Part shown: positions 1-8,989 of the stretch, piece by piece
Numbering within the stretch: the stretch's first letter is position 1
Layout: the number at the start of each line of letters is the position of its first letter
NCBI RefSeq assembly: GCF_036178145.1
Contig: NZ_CP108067.1
Coordinates: forward strand, 682,001-746,000
Length of the DNA: 64,000 nt
Source: Streptomyces sp. NBC_00273
GTDB taxonomy: Bacteria; Actinomycetota; Actinomycetes; Streptomycetales; Streptomycetaceae
Reading direction: 5' to 3'
Translations under genes and position numbers: made by a program
Notes under the pieces: model-generated
The model's database searches: none
Seen by the model: only the letters and a program-made list of their open reading frames with translations
Told to the model about the DNA's origin: nothing

Positions 1-115
1 GGAGTCCCTGGCTAGCGGCGTCCTGCGGGGCGTTCACGACCCGCATCGCCAGCGGTCCCACCCACTCTGGGGCTGCCACCCGGGTGCCCCGTACGCTCTT
101 TCCGACCCGCCCCCG

Positions 116-835
116 ATGAAGAGAGTCTTCGTGCACACCGCTCACCGTCTGATCGGCGCCGCCGCCCTCACTGGTACCGCGGCCTTCGGGCTCACCGGAT
201 GCCTGCCGTCCGAACCGTTCCCCGGCCAGTCGGGCTCCCGCGTGCTCAACGACTCCGTGACCGCGCTGCGCGGCGCGTCCACGTTCACCGTCAGCGGGAC
301 AGCGTCCAGCCAGGGCGTATCCACGCAGGTGAACCTGTCGATCAGCGGGACCGGCGAATGCAAGGGCACCCTCTCGGCCCAGAGCGGCGGCAACATCGAA
401 GTGGTCCGCACCCGGGATCACACCTTCCTCCGGGGCGACGAGGCCTTCGTCCTCGCCCGGACGCAGGGCATGCCGGAGGATCAAGCGGTCCAGGCCCGCG
501 CGGAGATGTCGGGCCGCTGGATGCGCATGGAGGCCTCGGACCCCTCCATGAAGGGCCTGACCAGCCTGTGCGACCGCGACGGCCTGCTCAGGGAGATGTA
601 CAGCGTCCCGGGTGCGGAGAAGGGCGCTCTGACCAAGATCGACGGCAAGGAGGCGGTCGCGGTCAACACGACTCAAGGGGTCTTCCTCGTGGCCGCCAAG
701 GGCGAACCGTTTCTGCTCAAGGCGACCACCAGCGGCTCGAACGCGGTCGACCTCGCCTTCACCGGCATCAACAACCCCGTGCAGGTGGACGTCCCGGCCG
801 ACAAGGACGTCTACGACCCGGACGACAACGGCTGA
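116..835 (+). CDS. Exported lipoprotein of unknown function
   Basis: Predicted lipoprotein of 239 residues. The N-terminus has basic residues, a hydrophobic stretch at about residues 12-27 and a lipobox LTGC, with Cys29 as the lipidation site, so the mature protein should be anchored on the outer face of the membrane. The mature part is polar and shows no enzyme motif. Its general pattern resembles actinobacterial LppX/LprG-like lipoproteins, but that is only an impression. The ATG start is the one that gives the complete signal peptide. It stands alone, with no gene recognised in the 398 bases downstream. Confidence 0.8.
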   Translation: MKRVFVHTAHRLIGAAALTGTAAFGLTGCLPSEPFPGQSGSRVLNDSVTALRGASTFTVSGTASSQGVSTQVNLSISGTGECKGTLSAQSGGNIEVVRTRDHTFLRGDEAFVLARTQGMPEDQAVQARAEMSGRWMRMEASDPSMKGLTSLCDRDGLLREMYSVPGAEKGALTKIDGKEAVAVNTTQGVFLVAAKGEPFLLKATTSGSNAVDLAFTGINNPVQVDVPADKDVYDPDDNG

Positions 836-1233
836 CGCCCCGTCGGGCACCGCCCGGTGTCGGAGTCCGGGTCGATGTCGACGAACCGTACTGCCATCAC
901 AGTCTCCTGCATCGCTCAGCTCGCGGGATGTTGCGTCATCCAGGCGGAGCAGGAAGCGGGTGCCGGCGGCCAGAAGACAGCGGATCGCCTTCCGCGATCG
1001 ACGTTCCGCGCAGTCTCGCAGTCCCGGCCGACGGCCCGTCAGCCGGGACTGTGAGACTGCCCTCGTGACGGCGGACGTGCCGCTTCGCGCAGCGCGTCGC
1101 CCGGACCGGTCGGCTATGGGACGTGCAGTCTGTCGGCGGCGGTGATCCGGCGCCTCGACGACCTCGCCCCGGTCGACCCCGCCCGGCGGGACCGGCACGC
1201 CGACCGCACTGGACCAGCCCTTAGGGTTTACCC
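836..1233. other. Intergenic, nothing recognised
   Basis: No convincing coding pattern was seen on either strand; the short open frames here lack a ribosome binding site and recognisable content. Confidence 0.5.
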
Positions 1234-2508
1234 ATGAGCTTGACAGCAGGTCACGAGGAAGGAGCCCCGCCCGGTCCGACGGCATCGGCGCGGGGCTGGC
1301 AGGCGCCGAGCGCGGTCGAGCGGGGGCTGTACGAGGCGAAGGCGCGCGGCGACTGGCCCGCGTACTACGACCTCGTCGCACGGGCCGACCTGTACATGAT
1401 GCAGTCGCGGGCGTACGTCGACGCGACCGCGGGCAACACCCGCTTCCACCCCTACTGGAACCCGCAGACCCGGACCATGTGCCTGGCCGTCTACACCGGC
1501 GGCATGCTGCCGCCGCCCGTCGCCGACCCGGTCTACAACTGCTACGACCTGGGCTGGTTCGCGGAAGTCTGGAACCAGGACGACCCGCCCTACCTCGTCG
1601 TCAACCCCGGCAGCCCCTGCGAGGGCGTCCTGCCGGCCGGGCCGGAGGGCCGCGCCCTGTGGCAGCGTCACTCCGCCCCGGTCGAACGGCCCGGGCTGGC
1701 CCAGGACGTCGTCCACACGCTGGAGGTAGGCGGCCCCCGCACCGGCCCCGTCGCCTTCGGTCTCGCGGTCGGCGCGCACATCAACGTGCGCAACGGGCGC
1801 TACTGGAACTCGATGGCCTACCACGGCTGTGGCTACCGCAACGAGAAGCGCACGCTGGAACGCTGGTGGGGCGTCACCACCCGGAGGGACTGGCAGGACT
1901 CGCAGGAACAGCTGCTGCGCGCCGGAATGGTCAGCGGGGTCTGGGAGTCCGTCCTGCAGCTTCGCCGTGCCATGGCCCTGGACTTCGCGGGCCCCGTCGA
2001 CGTCGACCACTGGCGCCAGGCCGCGGGGAACGTGGTGCGCCGGCGCGCCGAGGCCGCCGCCGGCCCCCGTCTGACCGCGGAAGGCGTCACCCCGGGCCGC
2101 GCCGTCACCGATGCGGAGCTGGAGGGCCAAGTGACCGGCGTTCAGCGGCTGATCGGCCGCATCGCCCGCTACGAGGCGCGGTTCCGCGCCGACGGCCTGC
2201 TGCCCGAGGGGGGCTTCGTCCGGAGCGTCGAAGCCTGGGACTACGGCCGGGCCTCCGGCATGGCCCGGTGGGGACTCGCCGCCCGCTTGTGCTCCCTGCA
2301 GGAGGCGGAGGCGGCCGTGGTCCGGGCTGGCCGTCTCGTTCAGCTCAACTATCGCTCGTGGGAGGACTTCTCGGCCGCGTACGTCCTGGGCCGGTGCCTC
2401 CACTTCGACGAGGAGGAGTTCGGCGAGTGGTACGAGACGGTCCTCGCGACCCACCGTGCCCTGACCGCGGACCCGGCCAGCCCGTGGCGCACGCTTCAAT
2501 GGGCCTGA
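1234..2508 (+). CDS. DUF1266 domain protein
   Basis: A 424-residue cytoplasmic protein without signal peptide or membrane segments. The C-terminal third (about residues 300-424) has the DUF1266 pattern: a WDYGRAS start, an alpha-helical middle, then SWEDFSAAYVLGR and a final helix. The N-terminal 250 residues are rich in Trp and Tyr (for example YWNSMAYHGCGYRNEK near residue 190) and are not assigned. DUF1266 proteins have no established biochemical role. The ATG at 1234 is the first start after a non-coding gap. The gene appears monocistronic, since the region that follows is a graveyard of frameshifted fragments. Confidence 0.75.
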   Translation: MSLTAGHEEGAPPGPTASARGWQAPSAVERGLYEAKARGDWPAYYDLVARADLYMMQSRAYVDATAGNTRFHPYWNPQTRTMCLAVYTGGMLPPPVADPVYNCYDLGWFAEVWNQDDPPYLVVNPGSPCEGVLPAGPEGRALWQRHSAPVERPGLAQDVVHTLEVGGPRTGPVAFGLAVGAHINVRNGRYWNSMAYHGCGYRNEKRTLERWWGVTTRRDWQDSQEQLLRAGMVSGVWESVLQLRRAMALDFAGPVDVDHWRQAAGNVVRRRAEAAAGPRLTAEGVTPGRAVTDAELEGQVTGVQRLIGRIARYEARFRADGLLPEGGFVRSVEAWDYGRASGMARWGLAARLCSLQEAEAAVVRAGRLVQLNYRSWEDFSAAYVLGRCLHFDEEEFGEWYETVLATHRALTADPASPWRTLQWA

Positions 2509-2551
2509 GGCGCCTGCCGGTGCGCGGCCGGTGTGGAGCGGGGCCGGGCGG

Positions 2552-2842
2552 CTACTTCTGGTTGGTGGCCTTCAGCGGCCAGGAGACCGTCGCCAGGTCC
2601 ACTTCCATCATTGCGCCGTCGTAGGACTTGGGTCCGCTCGTCTTCCGTTCCTTGCCGTGCGGGGGGGGACTGCGGTCGCCGCCACGATCACCTGGGTGGA
2701 GAACCAACGGCCCGGTCCGTACCGACGCCCAAGTGGATCTTCTCCTCCGGGAGGAACCCGCGGCCCTTGACCGTCCATGTCCGGGAGCAGGTGACGCGGG
2801 CGTGCTGCGCATCCTCCTTGGCGTTGATGAAGCTGCCAGGTT
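2552..2842 (-). other. Fragmented reading frames, possible gene remnant
   Basis: Directly downstream of the broken toxin gene, protein-like segments occur in three successive minus-strand frames: a piece with TWTVKGRGFLPEEKIHLG, then YGPGRWFSTQVIVAATA, then KSYDGAMMEVDLATVSWP before a stop near 2552. Amino-acid composition looks protein-like in each, but no single frame is open. The most economical reading is a small gene with two frameshifts; the family was not recognised. Confidence 0.3.
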
Positions 2843-3104
2843 CTAGCCGAGCCAGACGATGTCCAAGACGGACAAGTGCCGCGGCGGCCGGTTGGCGAAG
2901 TAGATGACCGACAGGCGGCCGGCGGACGCGATCCGGACGCCTTCGCCTTCGGGGTCCGTCCGGGTCCCACTGCTGGAAGCCCCACGGGTCGGCCGCGGCC
3001 GCGTCGAGCAGGTCCCAGGCCGTCTCTTCGGCGTGCTCGGGGAGTGCGGCGAGGACCTTCGCGGCCGGTGTCGAGAGGCGGACCGCGTACGGGGGCAGGC
3101 TCAC
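2843..3104 (-). pseudogene. RelE/ParE-like toxin gene, frameshifted
   Basis: Reading from the GTG at 3104, the first half encodes PYAVRLSTPAAKVLAALPEH and continues to QQWDPDG. From about 2955 the family-like continuation lies in another frame (PEGEGVRIASAGRLSVIYF up to DIVWLG) and stops at 2843. The span is 262 bases, one more than a multiple of three, so a single extra base explains the break. The restored protein of about 87 residues resembles small RelE-fold toxins. Its GTG start overlaps the stop of the upstream DUF6247-like gene (GTGA), the usual arrangement of a toxin-antitoxin pair. Confidence 0.6.
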
Positions 3105-3301
3105 CGGCGCCGCCGGCCGCGGAGCTCGGCCATGTCCACGAACCCGGTCTCGTCGAACCCCGAGGCGACGAACGCGTCGACCGCGGGGGCGGAGCCGAGT
3201 CGGGCCTGCCAGACGTGGACGACCTCGTACAGGGTGGTCAGCGAGAACGACCGGCGCGACTCCTCCAACGCCTGCGCCCACTCCTCCCCGAACGCAGGCA
3301 C
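3101..3301 (-). CDS. DUF6247-like antitoxin, N-terminus probably damaged
   Basis: A 66-residue open frame from GTG 3301 with a helical pattern (EEWAQALEESRRSF, LYEVVHVWQAR) typical of DUF6247 proteins, which commonly precede RelE-like genes in Streptomyces. Family-like sequence (APAELLAQLRTDHRAERW) continues in frame upstream of the GTG to about 3409, but without any start codon, so the true N-terminus has probably been lost by frameshift. A possible old start lies near 3456 in another frame. It is translationally coupled to the broken toxin downstream by a 4-nt overlap. The pair is probably no longer functional. Confidence 0.5.
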   Translation of the reverse strand: MPAFGEEWAQALEESRRSFSLTTLYEVVHVWQARLGSAPAVDAFVASGFDETGFVDMAELRGRRRR

Positions 3302-3581
3302 CCACCGCTCCGCACGGTGATCGGTGCGCAGCTGGGCGAGGAGTTCGGCCGGCGCGCCGGGTGCGGGCGCGTACGCGGCGGCGAGTGCTGGTGTGTGGTC
3401 GGGTTGGCGTCACTGTCGTGGCAACCATCAGGTCGCTGAACCTGCGCTACTGACACTCCGATGACGGTGTTCGGCTGACGCTCCCCCGCGGACCGTCAGC
3501 TGGGCGGCCACTGTCAGTGAGGGGTGCGATGCTGTCGTCGATGGGCGGCATCAGGCCGCCGGAACCGGGAGGGGCAGGAAC

Positions 3582-4589
3582 GTGGCGGGGCGGGAAGACC
3601 ATCTGGCCTACCCGGAGATCGTTCTGGCGGCGTTGGACGGTGACTGGCAGGAGTACCAGGGAGGGCCCTTCGACGTACGCGCTGTGATGGCGTCCCTGCC
3701 TCAACGGGCCAAGGACGCCTACGCGTATGACCAGGTTCCCTGGGAGCGGTTCTCGTCCGGCCCCGTGGTCAGGGCGGACCTGGAGCAGCTGCGGAACGAT
3801 GACGCCGAGACAGCTCGCCACGCACTCCGCGGGCTGTGGGGAGTGCTGGCCAACAGCTCACGGTCGGCATGCGCGTTGACGGTCCCGTTCCTGCTGCGCA
3901 TCGGGGCTGACGCACGCGCCCATTTCAGGGTCGACGTTCTGGGCATGGCGGCGAAGATCGCCCGCCAGACGACGGGCCCCGGCCTGTGTACTCGGGCGGA
4001 GCTGCTACGTGTGGCCTACGCTGACAATGAATGGATCTTCGAACCGAGCGGGTACCCGGGGCACTGGTCGATCCAGGCCGCCCGCGACGCGATCACGGCG
4101 GATGCCGACCTCGTCATCGCACTGCTCGCCGACCCGGATCCGAACGTGCGCGTTGCAGCCGCCTACACGCTGGTCTCCGCGTCGGGGCGCGCGGACGACA
4201 TCAGGGGTGCCCTGCATGCGCGCCTGAGCGTCGAGGAGGACCCGGCGGCGCGCGCCGGCCTGGTCCTCGCCATCGCGCAGGTGGCCCGCGAACACGGCGA
4301 CACCGACGGTGAGAGGTGGACCCGGATGCTGTGGTCCGATATCGAAGCGCCGCCCGAGATGCGGGTGAGTGCCGGGCTGGGGTGGCTCTGCCTGACCGAT
4401 GCCGCCGTGCCGAGCGAATTGCGTGCCGTCGTGGACGAGTGCGCCAGCGCCGCCACGGCACAGCTGATGGGGCCGCTGCCCTGGATGCGCGCGGTCGAGT
4501 ACGAAGGTGACGCAGGTCTGCAACGCTGCATCCGAACCCTGATTCACCTCCAACCTGACGCTCCTGATCGGGATGGCCCTCCGTGCTGA
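3582..4589 (+). CDS. HEAT-repeat-like protein
   Basis: A 335-residue soluble protein starting at GTG 3582, preceded by GGGAGGGGCAGG as ribosome binding site. The centre is a series of paired helices with the rhythm of HEAT repeats: HALRGLWGVLANSS, VPFLLRIGAD, then DPDPNVRVAAAYTLVSASG, a textbook HEAT helix-turn. Such solenoid proteins usually mediate protein contacts; there is no catalytic motif. Similar streptomycete proteins are annotated only as HEAT-domain or hypothetical. It has no operon partner. Confidence 0.65.
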   Translation: MAGREDHLAYPEIVLAALDGDWQEYQGGPFDVRAVMASLPQRAKDAYAYDQVPWERFSSGPVVRADLEQLRNDDAETARHALRGLWGVLANSSRSACALTVPFLLRIGADARAHFRVDVLGMAAKIARQTTGPGLCTRAELLRVAYADNEWIFEPSGYPGHWSIQAARDAITADADLVIALLADPDPNVRVAAAYTLVSASGRADDIRGALHARLSVEEDPAARAGLVLAIAQVAREHGDTDGERWTRMLWSDIEAPPEMRVSAGLGWLCLTDAAVPSELRAVVDECASAATAQLMGPLPWMRAVEYEGDAGLQRCIRTLIHLQPDAPDRDGPPC

Positions 4590-5072
4590 CCTGGCTTCTC
4601 GGCGTGCCCCAAGAGGTTGAGCCGCAGTACGTCGCAGTACGTCCGTGGAGCACGTCAACAGCTCGCTGCCCAACGGAATCTCCCTGGTCTTCCCTGGCTC
4701 GGGGTTTGAGCCGCCGTGGATGCCGGGCTGGCGTAGCCCGGGCGTTCTGCACCGCGTCCGTAACCGGGGACCAGGGCCTGTCCCGCACACTCCGTTCCGG
4801 CACGGGCACGATGGAGCCCAGCCCGTCGCGGAGCCGCGGTTCACAGAATTTCCCCACGACGTCGGGCGTGAGCGTCGAGGTGCTAGGCGCTGGCAGACGG
4901 GTTGGATGCTGCCGACCGGGGCGGTGCCGGCGACGTGTGACGGCTGCCGGTCCTGCCCGCGGTCGACAGCGCCACGGGGCTGGGAGCAGCACGTCCGAGG
5001 GTGGCTCCGCAGTGGTCGCCATTGCACCCTTGGCCGCGTGAGGCCAGGTGTTGCCGCGCGGGGTGAGGGGTG

Positions 5073-5113
5073 AGCCCCACCCGGACAGAGTCCTCTCCCC
5101 GGCCGATGGGGCT
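5073..5113. repeat. Imperfect palindrome, AGAGTNCTCTCC family, copy 1
   Basis: Inverted repeat with the core CAGAGTCCTCTCCCCGG at 5086-5102 and outer arms AGCCCC/GGGGCT; several mismatches in between. It shares its core with copies at 5383-5410 and 9468-9491. Confidence 0.5.
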
Positions 5114-5382
5114 TCGCTCCACAGCCGAGGAGCCGCGGCGCCCTCGCGGCGAGGGCAGGCCGGATCTGCTCGCACAGCGCGTCGATGCCCGTGTGATGGC
5201 CGTGTGATGGCCGTGGGGCGCAGTCTTGGCGCTCATGGCCTCATGGCCTCATGATCCCCGCCCCCGCCGACAGCAGGAGCGGGCCGCTGTCTCGCTCGTA
5301 CCGAGCGCGGTTGCGACCGCGGCCGGATGGTGTGGCGCGGCCTCGCCCGCCGATGATGACGCGCTCGAGCGAGGCGGCGTCT

Positions 5383-5410
5383 CACCCGGGCAGAGTGCTC
5401 TCCCCGGGTG
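5383..5410. repeat. Near-perfect palindrome, AGAGTNCTCTCC family, copy 2
   Basis: Two 13-base arms (CACCCGGGCAGAG and its near complement) around a TG centre, with one mismatch. It lies 57 bases beyond the 3' end of the minus-strand epoxide hydrolase gene, where it could act as a terminator. Confidence 0.55.
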
Positions 5411-5466
5411 TGGCGCTGCCGGGTGCGGCTCACGGAAGCGTTCAGAAGGCATCCGCAAGCTCCGTT

Positions 5467-6507
5467 TCAGCCGCCCAGCTTGACCGCACGGTGTACGTCG
5501 TCGGCGTAGGCCTCGGGCTGTTCCCAGGCTGCGAAGTGGCCGCCGACCCGGTGTTCCACATAGTCGCAAACGTTCAGGAACGCCTCGGCGTAGCTTCGCG
5601 GCTCCGGTTTGATGTCGCGCGGGAACACGGAGAGCACGGTCGGCGTGTCGATCCGGTCAGGGAGGGTGGCCGGTTCGACATAGGTGGTGAACGAGGTACC
5701 GATCGTACCGGTGACCCAGTAGGCAGTGACCCAGGTGAGAAGCTCGTCCGGAGTGAACGCCGACTCGTCGGACCAGGACTCCAGTTTCTCGATGATCCAC
5801 GCCGCGAGGCCGGCGGGTGAGTCGCCGAGGGCGACGGCGAGCGTATTCGGCCGCGTCGACTGCTCCGCGATGTACCCGCCCTCGGTCCGGAACCACTGCG
5901 CTGACCGGTCGAGGTAGGCCACCGCATCGGGCGCGAGCTTCGCCGGGTCCGCCGTGAGTGCATGCTGCGGGGCAAGGTTCGTGAGGTGCAGGGCAGCCAC
6001 CCGGTCCGGGTATTGGGCCGCAAGGAGTTCCGCGACGGTGCCACCCACGTCTCCGCCGGACACCGTGTACCGCGCGTAGCCGAGCTCATCCAGGGCGTCC
6101 GCCACGATCCCGGCGATCCGGTTGACCGACATGCCGGGAGCGGTGAGCGGGGCCGCGAACGGGAAGCCCGGCAGCGCGGGAACCACCACGTGCATGTCCG
6201 CGAGCAAAGGCAGGACGCGCTCGAACCGCAACACCGAGTCCGGCCAGCCATGGAGCAGCACCACAACCGGAGCACCGGGGTCCGCGGACCGCTGGTGGAT
6301 CAGACGCAGGTCGGTGTCGCCTGCTCGGACCGTCGCCCAAGGGAACGCGTCGATGCGGCGCACGTGCACTCCCCAGTCGTATCTGTTCGCCCAGTGTTCG
6401 AGCAGTTCGTCGAGGTGGGTACCGCTGATGCCGCGCGCCCCGTCATCACTCCACGGGGTCGTGACACGCCGCGTCCGCCGGAGTCGTTCCCGCATCTCAT
6501 CGCTCAT
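5467..6507 (-). CDS. Epoxide hydrolase-like alpha/beta hydrolase
   Basis: A 346-residue alpha/beta hydrolase with the N-terminal cap seen in epoxide hydrolases of the EHN type. Visible features are the N-terminal motif THLDELLEHWANRYDW, the oxyanion segment HGWPDSVLRFE, and the nucleophile region YTVSGGDVGGTVAELLA, where the Asp of GGDVGG is the expected nucleophile. The C-terminal GGHFAAWEQPEA contains the catalytic His. Such enzymes hydrolyse epoxides to diols; the substrate here is unknown. The frame is open further upstream, but the ATG at 6507 lies inside the shared operator with the divergent TetR gene, and the cap domain begins just after it. Control by that TetR is strongly implied. 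Confidence 0.85.
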   Translation of the reverse strand: MSDEMRERLRRTRRVTTPWSDDGARGISGTHLDELLEHWANRYDWGVHVRRIDAFPWATVRAGDTDLRLIHQRSADPGAPVVVLLHGWPDSVLRFERVLPLLADMHVVVPALPGFPFAAPLTAPGMSVNRIAGIVADALDELGYARYTVSGGDVGGTVAELLAAQYPDRVAALHLTNLAPQHALTADPAKLAPDAVAYLDRSAQWFRTEGGYIAEQSTRPNTLAVALGDSPAGLAAWIIEKLESWSDESAFTPDELLTWVTAYWVTGTIGTSFTTYVEPATLPDRIDTPTVLSVFPRDIKPEPRSYAEAFLNVCDYVEHRVGGHFAAWEQPEAYADDVHRAVKLGG

Positions 6508-6546
6508 GTGTATGACCGTACACATGATGTGTATGCTCGTACACAT
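6506..6546. promoter_or_regulatory. Two tandem 20-bp TetR operators spanning both start codons
   Basis: Two copies of a 20-bp palindrome, 6506-6525 and 6527-6546, share ATGTGTATG and CGTACACAT around a 2-base centre, with a 21-bp repeat period. The first copy contains the start codon of the epoxide hydrolase (6505-6507) and the second contains the ATG of the TetR gene (6545-6547). TANNNT-type -10 candidates lie about 7 bases before each start (TATGCT at 6532-6537 on plus, TACGGT at 6520-6515 on minus), so both messages may be leaderless and both promoters would be covered by bound repressor. Confidence 0.75.
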
Positions 6547-7105
6547 GAATTCGCGCGATGCGGCCGCTACGAGGCGGCGGATCCTGGAACACGCCCAACG
6601 CCAGTTCGCCCAGCACGGGTACGCGGCGGTGACGGTCAAGGGCGTGGCCGACGCGGCCAGCGTGTCGCCCAACCTCATCACGCGCTACTTCGGCGGCAAG
6701 GACGGTCTTTTCCTGGCGGCAACCCAGGTGAACATCCCGGTCTCGAACTCGTTCGACGGCGACCGTTCCGCACTGGGTTCGCGCCTCGCGGCGCACATCG
6801 TCCAGCGCTGGTTCGGTGCTCCCGGAGAGGATCCGCTGCTCGTACTGCAACGCGCCTCCGGCGAACGCCCGCAGGCGGCGGAGGCGCTGGCCGCCTTCCT
6901 CGACACGAACTCGCTGGAGCCGCTGCACCGCTACCTGTGCGACAGCGGACTGGACGACGCGGACGCCCGCAGCCGAGCCGCAGCGATCGACGCCTTCGTG
7001 CTCGGCGTCTCGACCCGCCGCCGGATCCTGCGTTCCGAACTCGGCGACCCGGCTGAGCTCCAGGCCTGGCTAAGTGCCACCATCCAACGCCTCGCCGACG
7101 GGTGA
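6545..7105 (+). CDS. TetR-family repressor
   Basis: A 186-residue regulator. The N-terminal helix-turn-helix (about residues 5-50) is typical TetR: TRRRILEHAQRQFAQHGY, VTVKGVADAASVSPNLITRYF and GGKDGLFLAA. The C-terminal ligand-binding domain is variable, as usual. It is divergent from the epoxide hydrolase with only 37 bases between starts, all occupied by two tandem palindromes, so autoregulation plus repression of the hydrolase is the simplest model. The inducer could be an epoxide or lipophilic compound, which is inference. Confidence 0.9.
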   Translation: MNSRDAAATRRRILEHAQRQFAQHGYAAVTVKGVADAASVSPNLITRYFGGKDGLFLAATQVNIPVSNSFDGDRSALGSRLAAHIVQRWFGAPGEDPLLVLQRASGERPQAAEALAAFLDTNSLEPLHRYLCDSGLDDADARSRAAAIDAFVLGVSTRRRILRSELGDPAELQAWLSATIQRLADG

Positions 7106-7643
7106 TGCACGACAGCAAGAAGCACTGAACCTCCGCTTCCGGTCGGCAACTGCGGTCCAGCCAGCGACATCTGCCCGACCATCGCGATCACGACACTGGC
7201 GGAACGGCGTCCGGCAGTCCCGCGGCTGCTACAGCGCGGGCGACGAGCTTGCGGATGCTCCACCGAGTGAACGGCCGCCCAGCGCTTCGGGGCGGGCCCT
7301 GGCCGTCGTGACAATGAGCTGCTCGTCGTCGCTACTGATCTGACCCAGAGCAAGTCCTACAGCCGGTAGCCGCCGGAGGTCTCCGCGTCCGAAGGGGTGG
7401 CGCACGACCTCGAAGCAGATCGTGGCCTTTCCGGGACCTCGACCAGCACTTTGGAACTTGGCGCGCCGCGGTCCCCGACCGCCGAAGGGTCAGCTCTGCC
7501 TCGTACCGTCCGGGCCGAGGTGCCCACTGCTCGGCAACGAACACCATGAGGGCTGCTGGGGTCTATCCGAGGCCGGACTCGGAGCCGGAAGCGGTGCCCG
7601 GAGCAAGTCAGCTCAGGACGACGGCGTTCTCAGACACACCTCC
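7106..7643. other. Intergenic, nothing firmly recognised
   Basis: A minus-strand frame at 7332-7547 begins with a protein-like segment (MVFVAEQWAPRPGRYEAEL), but has no homologue I recognise and degenerates after about 50 residues. It may be a gene fragment. Confidence 0.3.
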
Positions 7644-8033
7644 TCAGTTGTGACCGCGTTGGTCGTAGGCCATTTGGTGCGCCCGGATCTCGTCCGCGTT
7701 GGCGACCGTCCAGTCGTACAACTGGCCGAACGGCTCCCGCAGGGATTCACCGAGAGGGGTGAGGGAGTACTCGACCCCGACCGGCGAGGTTGGCAGCACG
7801 CGGCGCACGATCATCCCGTTGCGCTCCAGGCGGCGCAGGGTCTGGGTCAAGACCCGTTGGGTCACGCCTTCGAGGCGGCGCTTGATTTCGTTGAACCGAG
7901 TGGGCTTGTCGAGGACAGCCATCACCATCATCGACCACTTGTCAGCGATCTGGTCGAGGATCGGGCGGCTGGGGCAGTCGGACCGGTAGACGGTGTCGAT
8001 GCCAGCGCCGACGCCGGTTTCAGAGGTGGTCAT
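7644..8033 (-). CDS. HxlR-family transcriptional regulator
   Basis: A 129-residue winged-helix regulator of the HxlR/MarR-like class. It has the family signature: Cys in DCPSRPILDQIADKWS near residue 20, then RFNEIKRRLEGVTQRVLTQT (recognition helix), RLERNGMIVRRV and VEYSLTPLGESL (wing). HxlR regulators respond to reactive electrophiles or drugs, often through the N-terminal Cys. It is divergent from the enoyl-CoA hydratase-like gene with 122 bases between starts, so that gene is the probable target. Confidence 0.9.
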   Translation of the reverse strand: MTTSETGVGAGIDTVYRSDCPSRPILDQIADKWSMMVMAVLDKPTRFNEIKRRLEGVTQRVLTQTLRRLERNGMIVRRVLPTSPVGVEYSLTPLGESLREPFGQLYDWTVANADEIRAHQMAYDQRGHN

Positions 8034-8155
8034 CTCGGTATCCTTCGCGATCCTTGCGATGCCGGAAGTGCGTTATTGACGGCCGTCGCCCATGATCGCA
8101 CGCTAGGTATGCATCAGGAACTTAGATGCGTACCAGGTACCGATGGGAGATCGCC

Positions 8156-8989
8156 ATGAACTACGACGTCTACACGACCTTGCAGGTGAGTTGCGAGGAC
8201 GGCACCGCCCGCGTCACGCTCGACAACCCGCCCGTCAACGTCCTGGACGTCGCCCTGATGGCCGACCTCCGGCACTTGCTGACCGCGCTGAAGGACGACG
8301 ACTCGGTTCGCGTGATCGTGTTCGACAGCGCCAACCCGGAATTCTTCATAGCCCACGTCGACATGTCGCTCGTCGACGCGCCAGACGCCTTCGACAAACT
8401 CGCGGCCGACCTTCCGGACGGCGTCAACGTCTTCCAGGCCCTGGGAGAGCTACTTCGGCACCAGCCCCAGGTGACCATCGTCAAGCTTGCCGGGGTGGCG
8501 CGCGGAGGAGGGGCGGAGTTCGTCACGGCAGCGGACATGGCGTTCGCGGCGATCGATCGCGCCGGGATCGGACAGGTCGAAGCCCTCATGGGCATCGTCC
8601 CCGGTGGAGGTGGCACTCAGTACCTCGCCAACCGGATCGGCCGCAATCGCGCACTGGAGGCGGTGCTGGGTGCCGACCTGTACGACGCCGAAACCGCAGA
8701 GCGCTACGGCTGGGTGAACCGGGCCGTCCCGGCTGACGAACTCGACGACATCGTCGACCGCCTCGCCCGCAACATCGCAGCCCTGCCCGAGGGTGTGATC
8801 GCGGCGGCCAAACGCGCGATCGCCCCGGAGGACCTGGCCGAGGGTCTCCTGCGGGAGCACGACGCCTGGGCGGGCCAGATCGTTCGCCCGGCGGCCGAGC
8901 GTCTGATCCGCGGCGGACTGGCCCACGGCGCCCAGACCCACGACGGCGAGCGTGATCTCGAGGACCTGCTCCGGGGGCTGGCCGGATAG
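8156..8989 (+). CDS. Enoyl-CoA hydratase/isomerase family protein
   Basis: A 277-residue crotonase-fold protein. The ATG at 8156 is preceded by GGGAGA and gives the normal crotonase N-terminus; an in-frame ATG at 8126 adds ten residues. Features include DNPPVNVLDVALMADLRHLL, the oxyanion segment VKLAGVARGGGAEFVTAADM, and the second oxyanion loop GIVPGGGGTQYLANRIGR. The acidic residue normally needed for hydration is not obvious, so isomerase, hydrolase or another crotonase activity is possible. It stands alone, divergent from an HxlR regulator that probably controls it. Confidence 0.85.
   Translation: MNYDVYTTLQVSCEDGTARVTLDNPPVNVLDVALMADLRHLLTALKDDDSVRVIVFDSANPEFFIAHVDMSLVDAPDAFDKLAADLPDGVNVFQALGELLRHQPQVTIVKLAGVARGGGAEFVTAADMAFAAIDRAGIGQVEALMGIVPGGGGTQYLANRIGRNRALEAVLGADLYDAETAERYGWVNRAVPADELDDIVDRLARNIAALPEGVIAAAKRAIAPEDLAEGLLREHDAWAGQIVRPAAERLIRGGLAHGAQTHDGERDLEDLLRGLAG

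Larger units (their letters stand above)
4590..5466. other. Gene-free stretch with two palindromes
   Basis: Long open frames occur on both strands but are typical GC-rich shadows without ribosome binding sites. The only structure seen is a pair of related inverted repeats near 5073-5113 and 5383-5410, listed separately. Confidence 0.5.

Noticed and set aside
4005..5175. Long minus-strand frames over the HEAT-like gene and the following gap
   Set aside because: No ribosome binding site, biased composition, and antisense to a well-supported gene for much of their length.
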